A DNA stretch of 64,000 nt from Blasia pusilla (taxonomy: Eukaryota > Marchantiophyta > Marchantiopsida > Blasiales). The notes beneath the pieces were generated by a model. The model was given only the letters and a program-made list of their open reading frames with translations, did no database searches and was not told the origin of the DNA. The stretch lies in the NCBI GenBank assembly GCA_050084515.1, contig CM114274.1, positions 24,800,001 to 24,864,000 of the forward strand, written 5' to 3'. Positions within the stretch are counted from its first letter, which is position 1. Each line of letters starts with the position of its first letter. The position numbers were made by a program, and so were the translations under genes. Shown in pieces: positions 13,096-22,864 of the stretch.

Positions 13096-15340
13096 TGCAG
13101 CACACAAAGGTAGAGGCTATTTCACGTATTCCACGCCCTACAAATGTGAGTCGAGTTTGTGCATTCATGGGATTGGCAAACTTCTATCAACAGTACGTCA
13201 AGGGTTTTAGTTTGATTGCAAAGCCACTAATCTTGCTGACCAAGGTGGATCAAGAGTGATACTTGGGGGATGAGCAGGAGAGAGTATTTCATCTGCTCAA
13301 GGATCGATTGACGTTCGCACCCATATTGAGGAGATCGATCAGGGGCGTCCTTTCCAGTTGCATACCAATTGGAGCATGTTGGGTCTTGGAGCCGTGCTCA
13401 CCCAATATTACAATGATGGTAGAAATTTTGTGGTGGCTTAGGCTAGTCGCTTGAACAACGTTGCAGGACAAAGTATAGCTCGTATGAGGGTGAGTGCTTG
13501 GCTACTGTGTGGGTTATTGCACATTTCAGGTGTTATTTATTTGGCAACCTCTTTACCATCATCAGTGATCATCAGCCACTTAAGTGGTTGATGGAGTCCG
13601 ACAAGCTTCCAGGGAAGCTTACGAGGTGCGCTCTTTTGTTGCAGGAGTATGACTTTCAGGTGGTACATAGACTTGGGATGCTCAACAAGATGCATATGGT
13701 TTGAGGTGTAACCCATGCTCGAGTCAACGAGATGCGACTGGAGCTCGTTGGCATGGTGAGAGGGATGAAGAGTTAGTGCCAGGATGGCACGCGTTAGCCT
13801 ATTTGGGCTTGTTGGCTATGGAGAGCCAAATTGCTGAGACTTCAATGGCGAGGTTGGAGGGAGAGTCCTTAGATCCAGAGGCCGGTGAGGAGACGACAAG
13901 TGGTCGAGATGTTCACAACGATGGTGTAGTCTTGGAGTAGCTACGTATTGGTAGCATTGCGAGAACAATGGATGCTAGAGAGTAGGATCGGATCCTACAA
14001 CGAGCCAGATGGTTCCGGTGGGAGGGACATATGTGTTGCTAGTTTGGGAGGATGGTAGAGTGTATGTAGTATCTCATCCTTTGTAGAGAGCATGTTTGGT
14101 GCATCCTGCCCACGAGGAGTTGGGTCATTTTGGAGTGAAGCGAACGTACAGCTTGCTCCAGATTCAGTATTGGTGGCGAGGCATGCAGATCGATGTTCAA
14201 CAGTTTGTTTCCAGATGCATGGTGTGTGATTGAGTCCGAGCATCGTTCAATGCTCTGACTCCACAGTTGCATCCACTTTTGATCATGGGTTTAGATTATA
14301 GATGGATTTTGTAGGACCTTTGCCTTTGGCGGAGCATTGTAGTCGTTATGTGTTGGTGATGGTCGAGCACTTCTCAAAGAGGATTGAGTTGGTTGCATTT
14401 CCTGACAAAGCGAGTGAGGGAGTAGCATATGCCTTCCTAGATTGAGTGCTGAGTCATTACGGTGCACCAGTTGAGGTGTTGACAGACCAGGGTACGGAGT
14501 TTTGCGGGGAGTTTTAGGCCTTGTGTGATTAGGCACTTATCGACCACCGCACTCCTTTGCAAGATCATCTTGAGGCGGATGGACTAGCAGAGCGGGTTGT
14601 GTAGATGGTGAAGAGAGGATTACGCAAGTATGGCTTGCAGAGAGGTCACCTAGGAGATTGGGACCTCTAGTTGTTGTGGTTGGTGATGGGATACAAATTC
14701 AGCAGGCTTTAGTGTCTTTCTCACCGTACTTGCTTTTGTATGGCCGAGAGCCAGATCTACCTGCGGCCATTCGTCGAGATGTTGGTGAGGTGTTAAACCT
14801 TGATTACCCTAATGTATGGATGCAAGCATATTCTCGGAGGGCTTGGTTGTTTCGGAGAGTGATGCCCGTGGCATTTGAGAACTTGGTGATTGCGCAACAT
14901 CGGGACACGTTGAGGTATACGACTATTTGGGGAGGTGGTTATCGACCTACTATACCCAGATTTCATCAAGGAGACTATGTCTTCTTGCAGCAGACGGTAC
15001 CCACGACGTTGGATATGACTGCAGGGCGCACCATTTTGAGAGTGCGTGAGGTCTTGCCATCTAGTGTTCTCTTATTGGAGGGACGCAATGGTATGGTTTG
15101 GAAGGACCATGTGCGTAACTGTGCGCCATGTCATCTTCCAAACATTGATGGTACAATTGCTCCAAGCTTAGCAGTAGTTCGTGCAGACTTGCGGTGTATG
15201 TTGCGTGGTTCCGCCCGTGGTGTTGCCACTATGCTAGTCTGTGATGGGTATTTGAGAGGATGGCATATGGCATGTCTGAGGCCACCTCTCACTAGGGTTC
15301 TTGAGAGATGATGGATGTGTCCCAGGTGAACATAGAGTAG
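13096..15340 (+). pseudogene. Beta-family pol: RT end, RNase H, integrase, degenerate PHD
   Basis: Plus-strand Ty3/gypsy-type pol with several frame changes. It starts in the reverse-transcriptase connection region (a version of VRAFLGLANFYRRYVKGF). RNase H-like sequence follows (DHQPLKWLMESDKLPGKL, then VVHRLGMLN). The integrase zinc region and core come next, with YRWILXDLCLW-like decay and LTDQGTEFCGEF around 14480-14510. The 14658-15311 frame covers the integrase C-terminus (SFSPYLLLYGREPDLPAAIRR, RNCAPCHLPNIDG). It ends in a PHD-like Cys/His block in which one Cys of the CDGC pair is Tyr (CDGY), a stop interrupts before the last Cys pair, and the final pair is lost. Stops are frequent; no active product is expected. 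Confidence 0.75.
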
Positions 15341-15495
15341 GTAGTTCTACATTCCGACTTGTGTCTGTGATACAAGAAGGCGACTAACGATGGGACGACA
15401 TGAGCACCCGACCTTTTTGCTCTTAACGTCCGAGAGATGTGTGTCATGGTAGGTAGGGATAGATGCCTATTTGGAGTTAGAGGGACTTAACCATC

Positions 15496-15510
15496 AGCTA
15501 GGGGGGTGAT
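15496..15510 (+). other. Polypurine tract of beta element
   Basis: AGCTAGGGGGGTGAT sits immediately before a TG that starts repeat A. The alpha element has the matching AGCTAGGGGGGGCGAT just before its inner A repeat. In LTR retrotransposons such a tract primes plus-strand synthesis and marks the upstream edge of the 3' LTR, so by this criterion the 3' repeat begins with A. Confidence 0.7.
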
Positions 15511-16265
15511 TGGGGATATTTTGGTACTTCTTATCTCATTGTTAGCATGGGATCGTGTGAATTTGTGTGTATGTTTGTTGATAACAATGGATGTTGTGTA
15601 ACGATGTGTATGCGTACGACAACTATCACGAATTTAGGATAGATCGGAAAGATCTAGTAAAGCACCTTTGTGAGTAGAGTAGGACATGCTCAAAAGGTCG
15701 AGGATGATGTGCTGAGGTCTTGGAAAACCTGTAGGAGCAGGTTTCGCCTTTGTTTCGGCTCATTTGGAGCCATATAGAGAAATTTACTATTTTGGGTAAG
15801 TTTCCATATTTGGTAGAGTTGACTTTCCACTTTAGGAAGTGGCCCTTGACCTGCTATAATAGGTGAAGAGCCAAGGAGGTGACCTGCGAGCATAAGTTAC
15901 AGAGGAGAGAGCTTGGGAGAGGGAAGGGGGTATACCTTAAGGAGAGAGAGCTTGAGAGCTCATTCTCTCTTTGTTGAACCTCTTGGCATGAGGTGGCCGA
16001 GCGATGGTCTTGCTTGCCTTGTGTGTGTAATCCAAGCCTCTTATTAGGAGAGTGAGTTTGGTTTGACATTGAGAGAGACATGTGAGAGTGCACACATTTG
16101 AGAGCTATGGTGTTGAGAGAGATTGGATTGTATTTTAATTGGAGATATTTTGGTACTTCTTATCTCATTGTTTGGATGCGCTGAGTTAGGATGGGATCTT
16201 GTGTGTTTGTGTGGATGTTTGTCGACAGCGATGTATGTTGTGTAGCGATGTGTATGCGCACGCCA
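15511..16265 (+). repeat. Beta 3' terminal block: A (inner) - B - A (outer)
   Basis: Inner A spans 15511-15621 and ends GTATGCGTACGACA. After a 2-bp spacer, B starts TATCACGAATTTAGGATAG at 15624 and ends near TATTTTA at 16137. Outer A (about 16139-16265) repeats inner A, sharing GATATTTTGGTACTTCTT and GATGTGTATGCG, and ends CGCACGCCA. Immediately beyond is TAAT/ATAAT, then hAT transposase sequence. B also occurs in reverse at 36285-36764 and in truncated form at 10714. The arrangement A-B-A after the polypurine tract, with B alone at the 5' end, resembles split direct repeats. Confidence 0.7.
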
Positions 16266-16592
16266 TAATCCGGTAAAAAGGAGACTTCTACACTCTACTA
16301 AGGGTCCTTCTGAGAAGAACTTGGCTGATGTAAAAGCACATATCAGCGCAACTCTTCTCATACTGGTACAATTCTCTGGTTAATGGGGCATTCACAGAAC
16401 ACAACTTACACAAATTTGGGAATTTCTCAAAAGGCAAGGCTTCCCTTGCAATGAAATATGCAGACTTTAATAAAGTCAATAAAGCTTCATCACAAGTTCG
16501 ATTAGTAGTTGCGATGGCCTTGGCCATGGACCTGTTCCCTATGTTAGCAATCCAAGAGAGCTTCATGAGCTCATTCAATTTGCCATGATCTG
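16265..16592 (-). pseudogene. hAT transposase (DUF4371/ZNF862-like), N-terminal part
   Basis: Minus-strand coding fragment. Motifs are EALLTLLKSAYFIAREALPF, EKFPNLCKL, and at the downstream end SPFYRI after an in-frame TAG. This pattern belongs to the hAT-like transposases in which a zinc-finger/TTF region is followed by such a block and then IMIDEST. The fragment ends at a 4-5 bp sequence (TAAT/ATAAT) bordering the beta terminal repeat. Its frame continues at 36765 on the plus strand, where the C-terminal part starts. At its upstream edge (16592) it is cut by the alpha-family repeat at 16593. Confidence 0.75.
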
Positions 16593-17073
16593 TGTCACAT
16601 CTGAGTAGCCGTTAGGTAGGGATCTATCGCGGGAACGGCATAGAGAGCTAGCAGACTATCGTGAGTATAACTTCGTCCTGAGGTGTCAGATGGAGTTGTG
16701 GATAGTTCCGTTGTGTTAGGAACGTCGTTTCTGATGACTTTCCTTTCGGGGTCTTTCATAGCCATGTGACTTGTTGAGCAGGTCTCCCGCCTTTGGTAAC
16801 GTGTGTGCGCAGGTTACCAGGAGGGTTGCTATCTTCAAGGGAGGAGCCTTTTGGATCTTCCCACACCTATATATATAGGAGAGAGATGGCTTTCTCAAGC
16901 CATCTTTCTCATGTTGGGTTGTTGGAACCATTCTTGCTCGTGTGTGTGAGTTAGGAATGTGTGCTAGCGTATGGATTCCTTAATAGCATAGGGTGGATGA
17001 GGGTTGATATGCCGATGTAGATTGAAGAGTGGAGTTCTAGGTCGGGTGTGCTTTTTTTACTCTTATCTTTACA
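16593..17073 (+). repeat. Alpha-family B repeat, element 3 (5' end)
   Basis: 481 bp starting TGTCACATCTGAGTAGCC and ending CTTATCTTTACA, matching in plus orientation the repeats at 20195-20677 and 29554-30030. It carries a TATA-like TATATATAGG at about 16869-16879 and a perfect 8-bp stem-loop GATGGCTTtctcAAGCCATC at 16885-16904. It begins directly against hAT sequence and is followed by alpha leader DNA, so it is the 5' end of a third element. I could not identify its 3' end. Confidence 0.75.
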
Positions 17074-18371
17074 TGAGAAAGATGTGAGGGGGCAAGGGGG
17101 TTTTGTTGTGTGCAGGTAGGCAAGCAAGTTGCCTTGACAAGGAGCCTCTAGAGACGCTGGTTGATGTTTCGTGTAGCAATTTTCTTTCAAGTGTTTGTGT
17201 TTTCATCCGAGAAGTCAGGCGCAAAAGTGTTGTTTATTTCTTCAAGAGTTTGTTGGTATAGATTGAGAGGAGAGAACGCTTGACGTATGGCATGAACGAG
17301 TTCAAGAGCCTTTGCATAGGGAGGCGTGAGTCAAAAGTGTAGAGAGATAGGGTCGGAGGTAAGTGTATAGACGCACAGAGTCCAAGCAAGAGTACAACTG
17401 TTCTTGGAGCATATGAGCATCTCAAACATTGAAGTTGTAGGAAAAAAAATAAGCCGCTCAAAGGGGCCACGGAGGTAGCGTCGCCTTAAGTATTGGAAGT
17501 ACTCACGGGCTCTTAGGGCCGTGTGCGTAGAGCACCACAGAGGTCGGGAGCGTGAGGGACCAGGCAAGGCTGTGGCTAAAAGAGGGCATGGACGGAGCTG
17601 TCCGATGAGGCAGGGTACAAGGAGAAAGGAGGGATATGTGTAGCACTACCATAAGGCATGGGCCTAAGGGCAGCAAGTCGGGACTAAGCCATAGTGCATG
17701 CGTCTTATGACGCGCACAAGTAATGAAGAGTGAAGGCATAGTCACGCTTGCTACACAGTTGGGATTGTACATGCACTGAGAGCGTTGTGGTAGTGGCGAT
17801 TGGGCAATTGAGAGTGGAAGGTCTACAAGCTGGGGGCGTGAGACCACATCACAGCAAAGGCTGAAGTGCCAAGATGTAGAAAAGTGAGTGCGTGGAGGGC
17901 TGTGTGTAAGGGGAGAGCCGACGCATAGGGACACAAGCGAGTAGCCAAATGTGTGGTTGTATTGCATAGGGCCGTGTGCCCTCAAAGGTGGTAGGAGGAG
18001 TAAAGGCGGGTTCACAGGGAGTTGCGCCATGCAAGAAAAGGGTGGGGGGGTGGGGGGTGGGGGAGCGGAACGTGAACAAGGGGAAGGAAAGAAGAGAGCA
18101 AGAGAGAAGTACAAGCCTTGTGGGCTCCAAGTTTACGAGAAGGAGCTGCGCGGGCTCAGGTGATACAGGTAGAGTTTGGAAGGATGGAGTAAAGACATGG
18201 GTTGAAGGGAAGCACAGCAAGAGGGCTAGTCATAGGGGCTAGATATGGCAACATAGTAAGGAACGGGATGGAGTAGAGCTAAATGTGGTACTCACCGTGG
18301 TAGGATAGGTGACGTAGTAATCGAGTACGGGGTTGGAGCATACGAGGTTAGGGGCACAGTTGGACATGAGT
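17074..18371 (+). other. Alpha-family leader (5' untranslated), element 3
   Basis: Starts TGAGAAAGATGTGAGGGGGC and then GCAGGTAGGCAAGCAAGTTGCC, which corresponds to the alpha element leader read from 29553 downward. No gag motif is reached before the sequence changes to methyltransferase-related DNA in the opposite orientation at about 18472. It is G/C- and purine-rich, with no coding family recognised. The junction implies deletion or rearrangement of the rest of element 3. Confidence 0.6.
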
Positions 18372-18471
18372 TACATGGTTGGGGTCAAGAGGGACCTTCT
18401 ACGCCATTGAGTTAGGATGGAGTGGTAATATGCTGAGGCCGACATGTGGTTTGCATTTTTTGACAAGTGGA

Positions 18472-19465
18472 TCAACGTGTTGTGGGAGGAGATGGATGTG
18501 CTATGGAGGTTCCCAAGCACTCCATGCAGTCCTTGAATGCATAAGAAGCGGGAAAACTCACTAATGTGGGAAAGGCTGCTCGAGGCATGCCAATCCTGTT
18601 GACCATAGTCAAGGGCGGTCGATCATTGTGCCTCATTGCATCTGATTGACGACCAAGATCAAGAATAGAATCCACCAAAAAATCGAAGGGCCGCTCCACT
18701 CTTGCATACGCCCTCCCCAAAACCTCATGTGGCATCAAGTTGGTCCACTAAAGACGTGGGCGGTGTGCTCTAGAACCTACACTCGACGCATCCAAAAAGA
18801 CTGTTGAGTTGATCCATGCACGCACTTGATGTGCACTCGTCACCACTTGTAACCTTGAATCGCCCAAGATCGGCACATTCTTGAGAATGTATGCCGGAGA
18901 ACGAGATTGATGCTCCTGCAAGTATCACAAAATCCGCATCATCTCCCAAAATAACCTAGACCAAGTGTCAGCTAACCCGCTACCTCGTCCAACACTCGAT
19001 TGGCCCTAACACAGCCAACCAGCAATGACCAAAATATATGGCCCTTACCCACATTTAGTCGTGCGTCCCCAACAATGAAATATCTCTCTGGTATCCCTAG
19101 ATAGCGGACGCAGACAACAAATCGGGAAAACATAGGCGTAGTTACGCCACATGGTGAAGTTAAGCGCGCCTCGCAATATCATCAATCTCCACATACAGGT
19201 ACTGCTGCACGCGTACTCTTGCCTACAAAACACCAGCTAACCCATTGCTGATCTCTCCAAAGATCAGCAATGGGTTAGCTGAGATCCAACACATGAATAC
19301 CCTCTTCTGGAATACGCCACAATGGGTGTGGTATCCAAGGGTGTCATTATAGCACTCTCACCTACCTTGGGTTCCTCTGACCCATTACACTCTAGTGCAA
19401 ATGTGTCATGACCCTCGTAACCAAACAACACCAAATAGGTGCCAAGCGGAACATCGAAACTCAAG
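18472..19465 (-). pseudogene. Second retroelement DNA methyltransferase copy, decayed
   Basis: Minus-strand homologue of the alpha methyltransferase, recognisable from upstream of motif I to motif X across changing frames. It shows TPLDTTPIVAYS, then a motif I region (FGEISNGLAGVL) interrupted by a foldback insertion, then VQQYLYVE. Motif IV reads GWLC followed by a stop in place of GWPCQ. The ENV motif is KNV (LKNVPIL). The motif VIII region is GSRAHRPRL followed by a stop in place of Trp. The C-terminal end has DRPPLTMVNRIG and LVSFPASYAF. Many differences from the alpha copy fit C-to-T or G-to-A change. It shows that the methyltransferase belongs to more than one copy of the family. It is certainly inactive. 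Confidence 0.8.
19235..19280. repeat. Perfect 20-bp foldback inside methyltransferase motif I
   Basis: Two 20-bp arms, AGCTAACCCATTGCTGATCT (19235-19254) and its exact reverse complement (19261-19280), are separated by CTCCAA. One arm is the native motif I coding sequence. The other looks like an inverted copy of about 21 bp inserted in front of it, flanked by repeated GATCT on the minus strand. Confidence 0.85.
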
Positions 19466-20055
19466 TGGACTCACGTTGCGATGATCGCGCTTTGGAGAGG
19501 CTTTTGGAAAGGTCTCTTGGAAAAGTCCAAGAGACGAAACGCGGAACAGAGTTGTGTTTTTCATGCATTAGTGGTCTTGAAAAGGAAACCTAGACCAAAC
19601 GCGAGCCAGGACTTGAGATGAGTTAAGTCTTGGAAGGTTGGTTGCCAAATAGGTGAGAACCAGTTTTGGAACACGACTAGCGTTTGGGGAACTTGACAGT
19701 GTTTTGGACCTTAACATTTAGCCCCAAGATGAATTTGGGACAAGTAAAGATGCGTTGGAAAGCTTATCTTGAGACGTTTCCAACGCATCAAGGATCTTAG
19801 CAAATGCATAAGTACAAAGTGAGATATTTGCTGAAAACAACTATGAGAGCAAACGGGTTAAGGGCCAATTGGAGAGGCTCGGGTGTCTTTCCTTGAATGT
19901 GAGGAACCCCGTAGATCCCCAGAAGTACTAGTAGGGGAGGAGTCTCTCCAAGATATCTTGGAAAATGAATTCCCACTTTGAGCACCAAACGGCGTCTCAA
20001 AGGCACGGAATGGAACAGAAGTTTGACGTTGGAACTCAAAATTTGACGGACGGTA
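19466..20055. other. Unassigned DNA between methyltransferase relic and alpha element
   Basis: No coding motif recognised. A hairpin is present: GATGCGTTGGAAA (19749-19761) and its reverse complement (19777-19789), separated by 15 bp. The same 'gcgttggaaagct' wording occurs at about 34978-34992 in the copia element leader. The part nearest the relic could be the methyltransferase N-terminal extension, too decayed to align by eye. Confidence 0.45.
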
Positions 20056-20191
20056 TGTCATGCGCATACATATTGCTACACAACATACATCGCTGGTCAC
20101 ATCTACACCACACAACACCAATCTTCCCCACACATGGGTCGATCCACACATGTATAAAAATCAACTCATACATATACATGGAGATCACACA
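20056..20191 (-). repeat. Alpha-1 outer A repeat (3' end)
   Basis: 136 bp nearly identical to the inner A repeat at 20680-20815; they differ at a handful of bases. In element sense it starts TGTGTGATCTCCATG and ends GCGCATGACA. It lies outside B (20195-20677), separated by 3 bp (20192-20194), and borders non-element DNA at 20055. A normal LTR element would end at B. Confidence 0.8.
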
Positions 20192-20194
20192 ACA

Positions 20195-20677
20195 TGTAAA
20201 AGTAAAGAGTAGTAAAAACGGCACACCCGGCCTAAAACTCCGCTCCTCAATCTACATCGGCATATCGAGCCTAGTCCACCCTGTGCTATCAAGGAATCCG
20301 GACGCTAGCACCCTAGTCCTATCTTACACACATACAAGGGAGGTGCTCCAACGGCCCAACATGAGAAAGATGGCTTAGGAAAGCCATCTTCCTCTCTTAT
20401 ATAGGGTTGGGAAGAGCCAAAAGGCTTTTCCCCTAAAAATAGCCCTCCCTTGGGCAACCTGCACGCACAAGTTACCAGGGGCGGGTGACCTGGTCAACAA
20501 GTCACCTGGATGTAAAAGACCTCAACATGAAAGTTGTTAGAAACGACGTTCCTGACATAATGGACCTATCCTCAACCTCATCCAACACCGTGGGACAAAG
20601 TTACACTCAAGATAGTCCGCTGGCTCCTACGCCCTATCCACGATAGATCTCGACCTATCGGCTACTCAGATGTGACA
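20195..20677 (-). repeat. Alpha-1 B repeat, 3' copy
   Basis: 483 bp aligning with 29554-30030 over its length, starting TGTCACATCTGAGTAG in element sense and ending CTTTTACA. It contains TATATAAG (20396-20403) and the stem-loop GATGGCTTaggaAAGCCATC (20369-20388). The few differences between the two copies suggest a moderately old insertion. Confidence 0.85.
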
Positions 20678-20679
20678 AC

Positions 20680-20815
20680 TGTCGTGCGCATACATATCGC
20701 TACACAAAATACATCGCTGGTCACATCTACACCACACAACACCGATCTTCCCCACCCATGGGTCGATCCACACATCTACAAAAATCAACTCATACATATA
20801 CATGGAGATCACACA
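20680..20815 (-). repeat. Alpha-1 inner A repeat
   Basis: Lies between the polypurine tract and the 3' B repeat. In element sense it starts TGTGTGATCTCC right after the tract and ends GCGCACGACA. A 2-bp GT then separates it from TGTCAC of B. The TG start after the tract is what is expected for the first base of a 3' LTR, so A plus B (20195-20815) could be the replicative LTR unit. Confidence 0.75.
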
Positions 20816-20830
20816 ATCGCCCCCCCTAGC
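20816..20830 (-). other. Polypurine tract of alpha-1
   Basis: On the minus strand this reads GCTAGGGGGGGCGAT, directly upstream of the TG that begins the inner A repeat. The beta counterpart is at 15496-15510. It is the expected plus-strand primer site. Confidence 0.75.
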
Positions 20831-20893
20831 TGGCAATTGGATCCCCCAACTCTAAATAGAAAATATCACATCTCTCTGACATGACCTACTACC

Positions 20894-21301
20894 CTATACA
20901 CATCTCGGACACATCCATCGTCCCGTGGGAACCATATCAAGAGGGGGGGTCAGACATGACATATGCCACCCTCGAGAACAACCATCACATACCAACATGG
21001 TGGCTGCACCCCTCACAGATCCGCACAACATACACTTCAAGCCTACAGGTACCACTGCCAAGCTCGGATCCACCGTCCCATCTATGTTCGAAAGATGACA
21101 TGGCGCACAATTGCGCACATGATCCTTCCAAACCATACCATCCCGTCCCTCCAACATGAGGACTCCAGTGGGTAATATCTCGCGCACACGTAGGATCGTG
21201 CGCCCTGCAGTGACATCTAGCGTCGTGGGTGCTGCCTCCTATAAATACACATAATCTCCATGATGAAACCTCCTAATCCTTGGACGATAACCTCCTCCAC
21301 G
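20894..21301 (-). pseudogene. Alpha-1 integrase C-terminus with PHD finger
   Basis: The frame at 21187-20894 starts in the integrase C-terminal domain (REILPTGVLMLEG, WKDHVRNCAPCHL) and ends in a canonical C4HC3 PHD finger. The metal ligands are complete: Cys52, Cys55, Cys67, Cys70, His75, Cys78, Cys93 and Cys96 of the frame, with the hallmark CDGCSRGWHMSCLTPPL and WMCPRC. The stop follows one residue after the last Cys, so the finger is the C-terminus of Pol. PHD fingers commonly read histone H3 tails, so an inferred role is guiding integration to particular chromatin, analogous to the chromodomain of chromoviruses. The domain is intact, though the upstream Pol frame is broken. The beta copy has the same domain in decayed form. 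Confidence 0.85.
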
Positions 21302-21737
21302 AATGGTCGCGTACCTCAATGTATCTTTATGCTAGGAAATAGCTAAGTTCTCAAAGGCCATAGGCATAACTCTACGAAAAACTTCTGCCCTCTAAGAACA
21401 TCTATTCCACTCTCTCCGCCAACCCATCTGCCTCAAGATGATCTCTGGACGTGGTGCGGTGATCTATCAGCGCCTCATCACACAAGGCCTGAAACTCTCC
21501 CCTGAACTCGATACCCTGGTCTGTCAACACCTCCGCCGGTGCACCAAAGTGACTAAGCACATGATCTAGAAATGCATAAGCTGTTCCCTCGCTCGCCTTG
21601 TCTGGTAGTGCCACCAACTCTATCCACTTGGAGAAATGCTCCACCATGACCAACACGTACCTATGATGACGCCCCGTCAATGGCAAAGGTCCCGCAAAGT
21701 CTAAACTCCACCGATAACCTAAACCCATAATCGGCAA
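21302..21737 (-). pseudogene. Alpha-1 integrase catalytic core
   Basis: DDE-type integrase core. The first Asp lies in YRWSLDFAGPLPL, the second in EVLTDQGIEFRGEF, and the Glu in DHLEADGLAERVE near 21410. SKWIELVALPDKASE lies between them, as in Ty3/gypsy integrases. The spacing of second Asp to Glu fits the usual D-35-E pattern. The frame breaks at both ends (near 21730 and 21400), so the protein is not continuous with RNase H or the PHD segment. Integrase inserts the cDNA copy into the host chromosome. Confidence 0.8.
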
Positions 21738-22864
21738 AGGATGTAACTACGGAATGGGAGCATTGAAGGATGGTCGCACTCTGTCACATACCATACATCT
21801 GGCCACAAACTGATGTACCCCAGTATGTATATCGTGCCACCAAAATACTGAACCTGGAGTAAGCTGTAAGTACGCTTTACTCTGAAATGTCCCAACTCCT
21901 CATGGGCATGTCGCACTACACGTGCTTGCTGGGAAGGATGAGGTACCACTCGTATCCTACCATCTCCCCATACCCACAAAATGTGAGTCCCCTCCCACAT
22001 GAACCTCTTGGCTCTCTGTAGGATCCGATCCCGCTCCCTAACACTCACTGTACTCGCAATGACGCCAGTGCGCAAGAACTCCACAACCTCCACGTCGTCA
22101 TGGATATCACGACCACCTGTTGCCTCCTCACTAACCTCCGGATCCAAAGACTCATCATCCAACCCCACCATTGGAGTCATCACCTGTGGCTGACCTGCCA
22201 TAATCAACCAACAAAGATAGGCACATGCATGCCAATCGGGCACCATCTCCTCATCACTCTCTCTGTGCCATCGAGCTCTTGTGTCGTCTCTCTGACTCGG
22301 ACATGGGTTACGACTCAACCCATCCGCATCCTGGTTTAGCCGACCTGGCCTATGAACCACCTTGAACTCATACTCTTGTAGTAATAGAGCCCACCTGGCA
22401 AGCTTGTTGGACTCCATCAACCATCTCAATGGCTGATGATCAGTGATAAGTATGAAAGGGTTGCCGAATAAATAGCACCTGACATGTGCCACGGCCCACA
22501 CTGCAGCCAAGCACTCTCCCTCATAGAAGTTGTACTTTGCCTCTGCAATGTTGTTCGATCGGCTCGCGTAAGCCACAACGAACACCCTCTCCTCGTCATC
22601 CCTCTGAGTAAGCACTGCTCCTAGACCCAACATGCTCCAATCCGTATGTAACTGGAATGGGCGACCCCTAACCGGTCTCTGTAAAATGGGTGAGGATGTC
22701 AACCTGTCCTTGAGCTCCTGAAATGCTCGCTCCTGCTCATCTCCCCACAACCAAACTTGATCAAGTCTCGTCAACAAGGTCAAAAACTTTGCGATTGCAC
22801 TAAAACCCTTGACATACCGTCGATAGAAGTTCGCCAGTCCAAGAAATGCTCGGACTCGACTCAC
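21719..22864 (-). pseudogene. Alpha-1 RT connection, RNase H and integrase zinc region
   Basis: A 381-codon open stretch. It begins VRAFLGLANFYRRYVKGF, the conserved segment after the RT palm. RNase H motifs follow (FQLHTDWSMLGLGAVLTQ, YNFYEGECLAAVWAVAHV, LITDHQPLRWLM, RPGRLNQDADGLSRNPC). After an acidic spacer of about 90 residues comes the integrase zinc-binding region (RHAHEELGHFRVKRTYSLL). The end of that region is frame-shifted before the CX2C pair. RNase H degrades the RNA template in cDNA synthesis. Confidence 0.8.

Noticed and set aside
17503-18242. Long open frames on both strands (up to 203 codons)
   Set aside because: Low-complexity Ser/Pro/Leu-rich or Gly/Lys/Arg-rich translations in the G/C- and purine-rich alpha leader; no family motif, and both strands are open at once.
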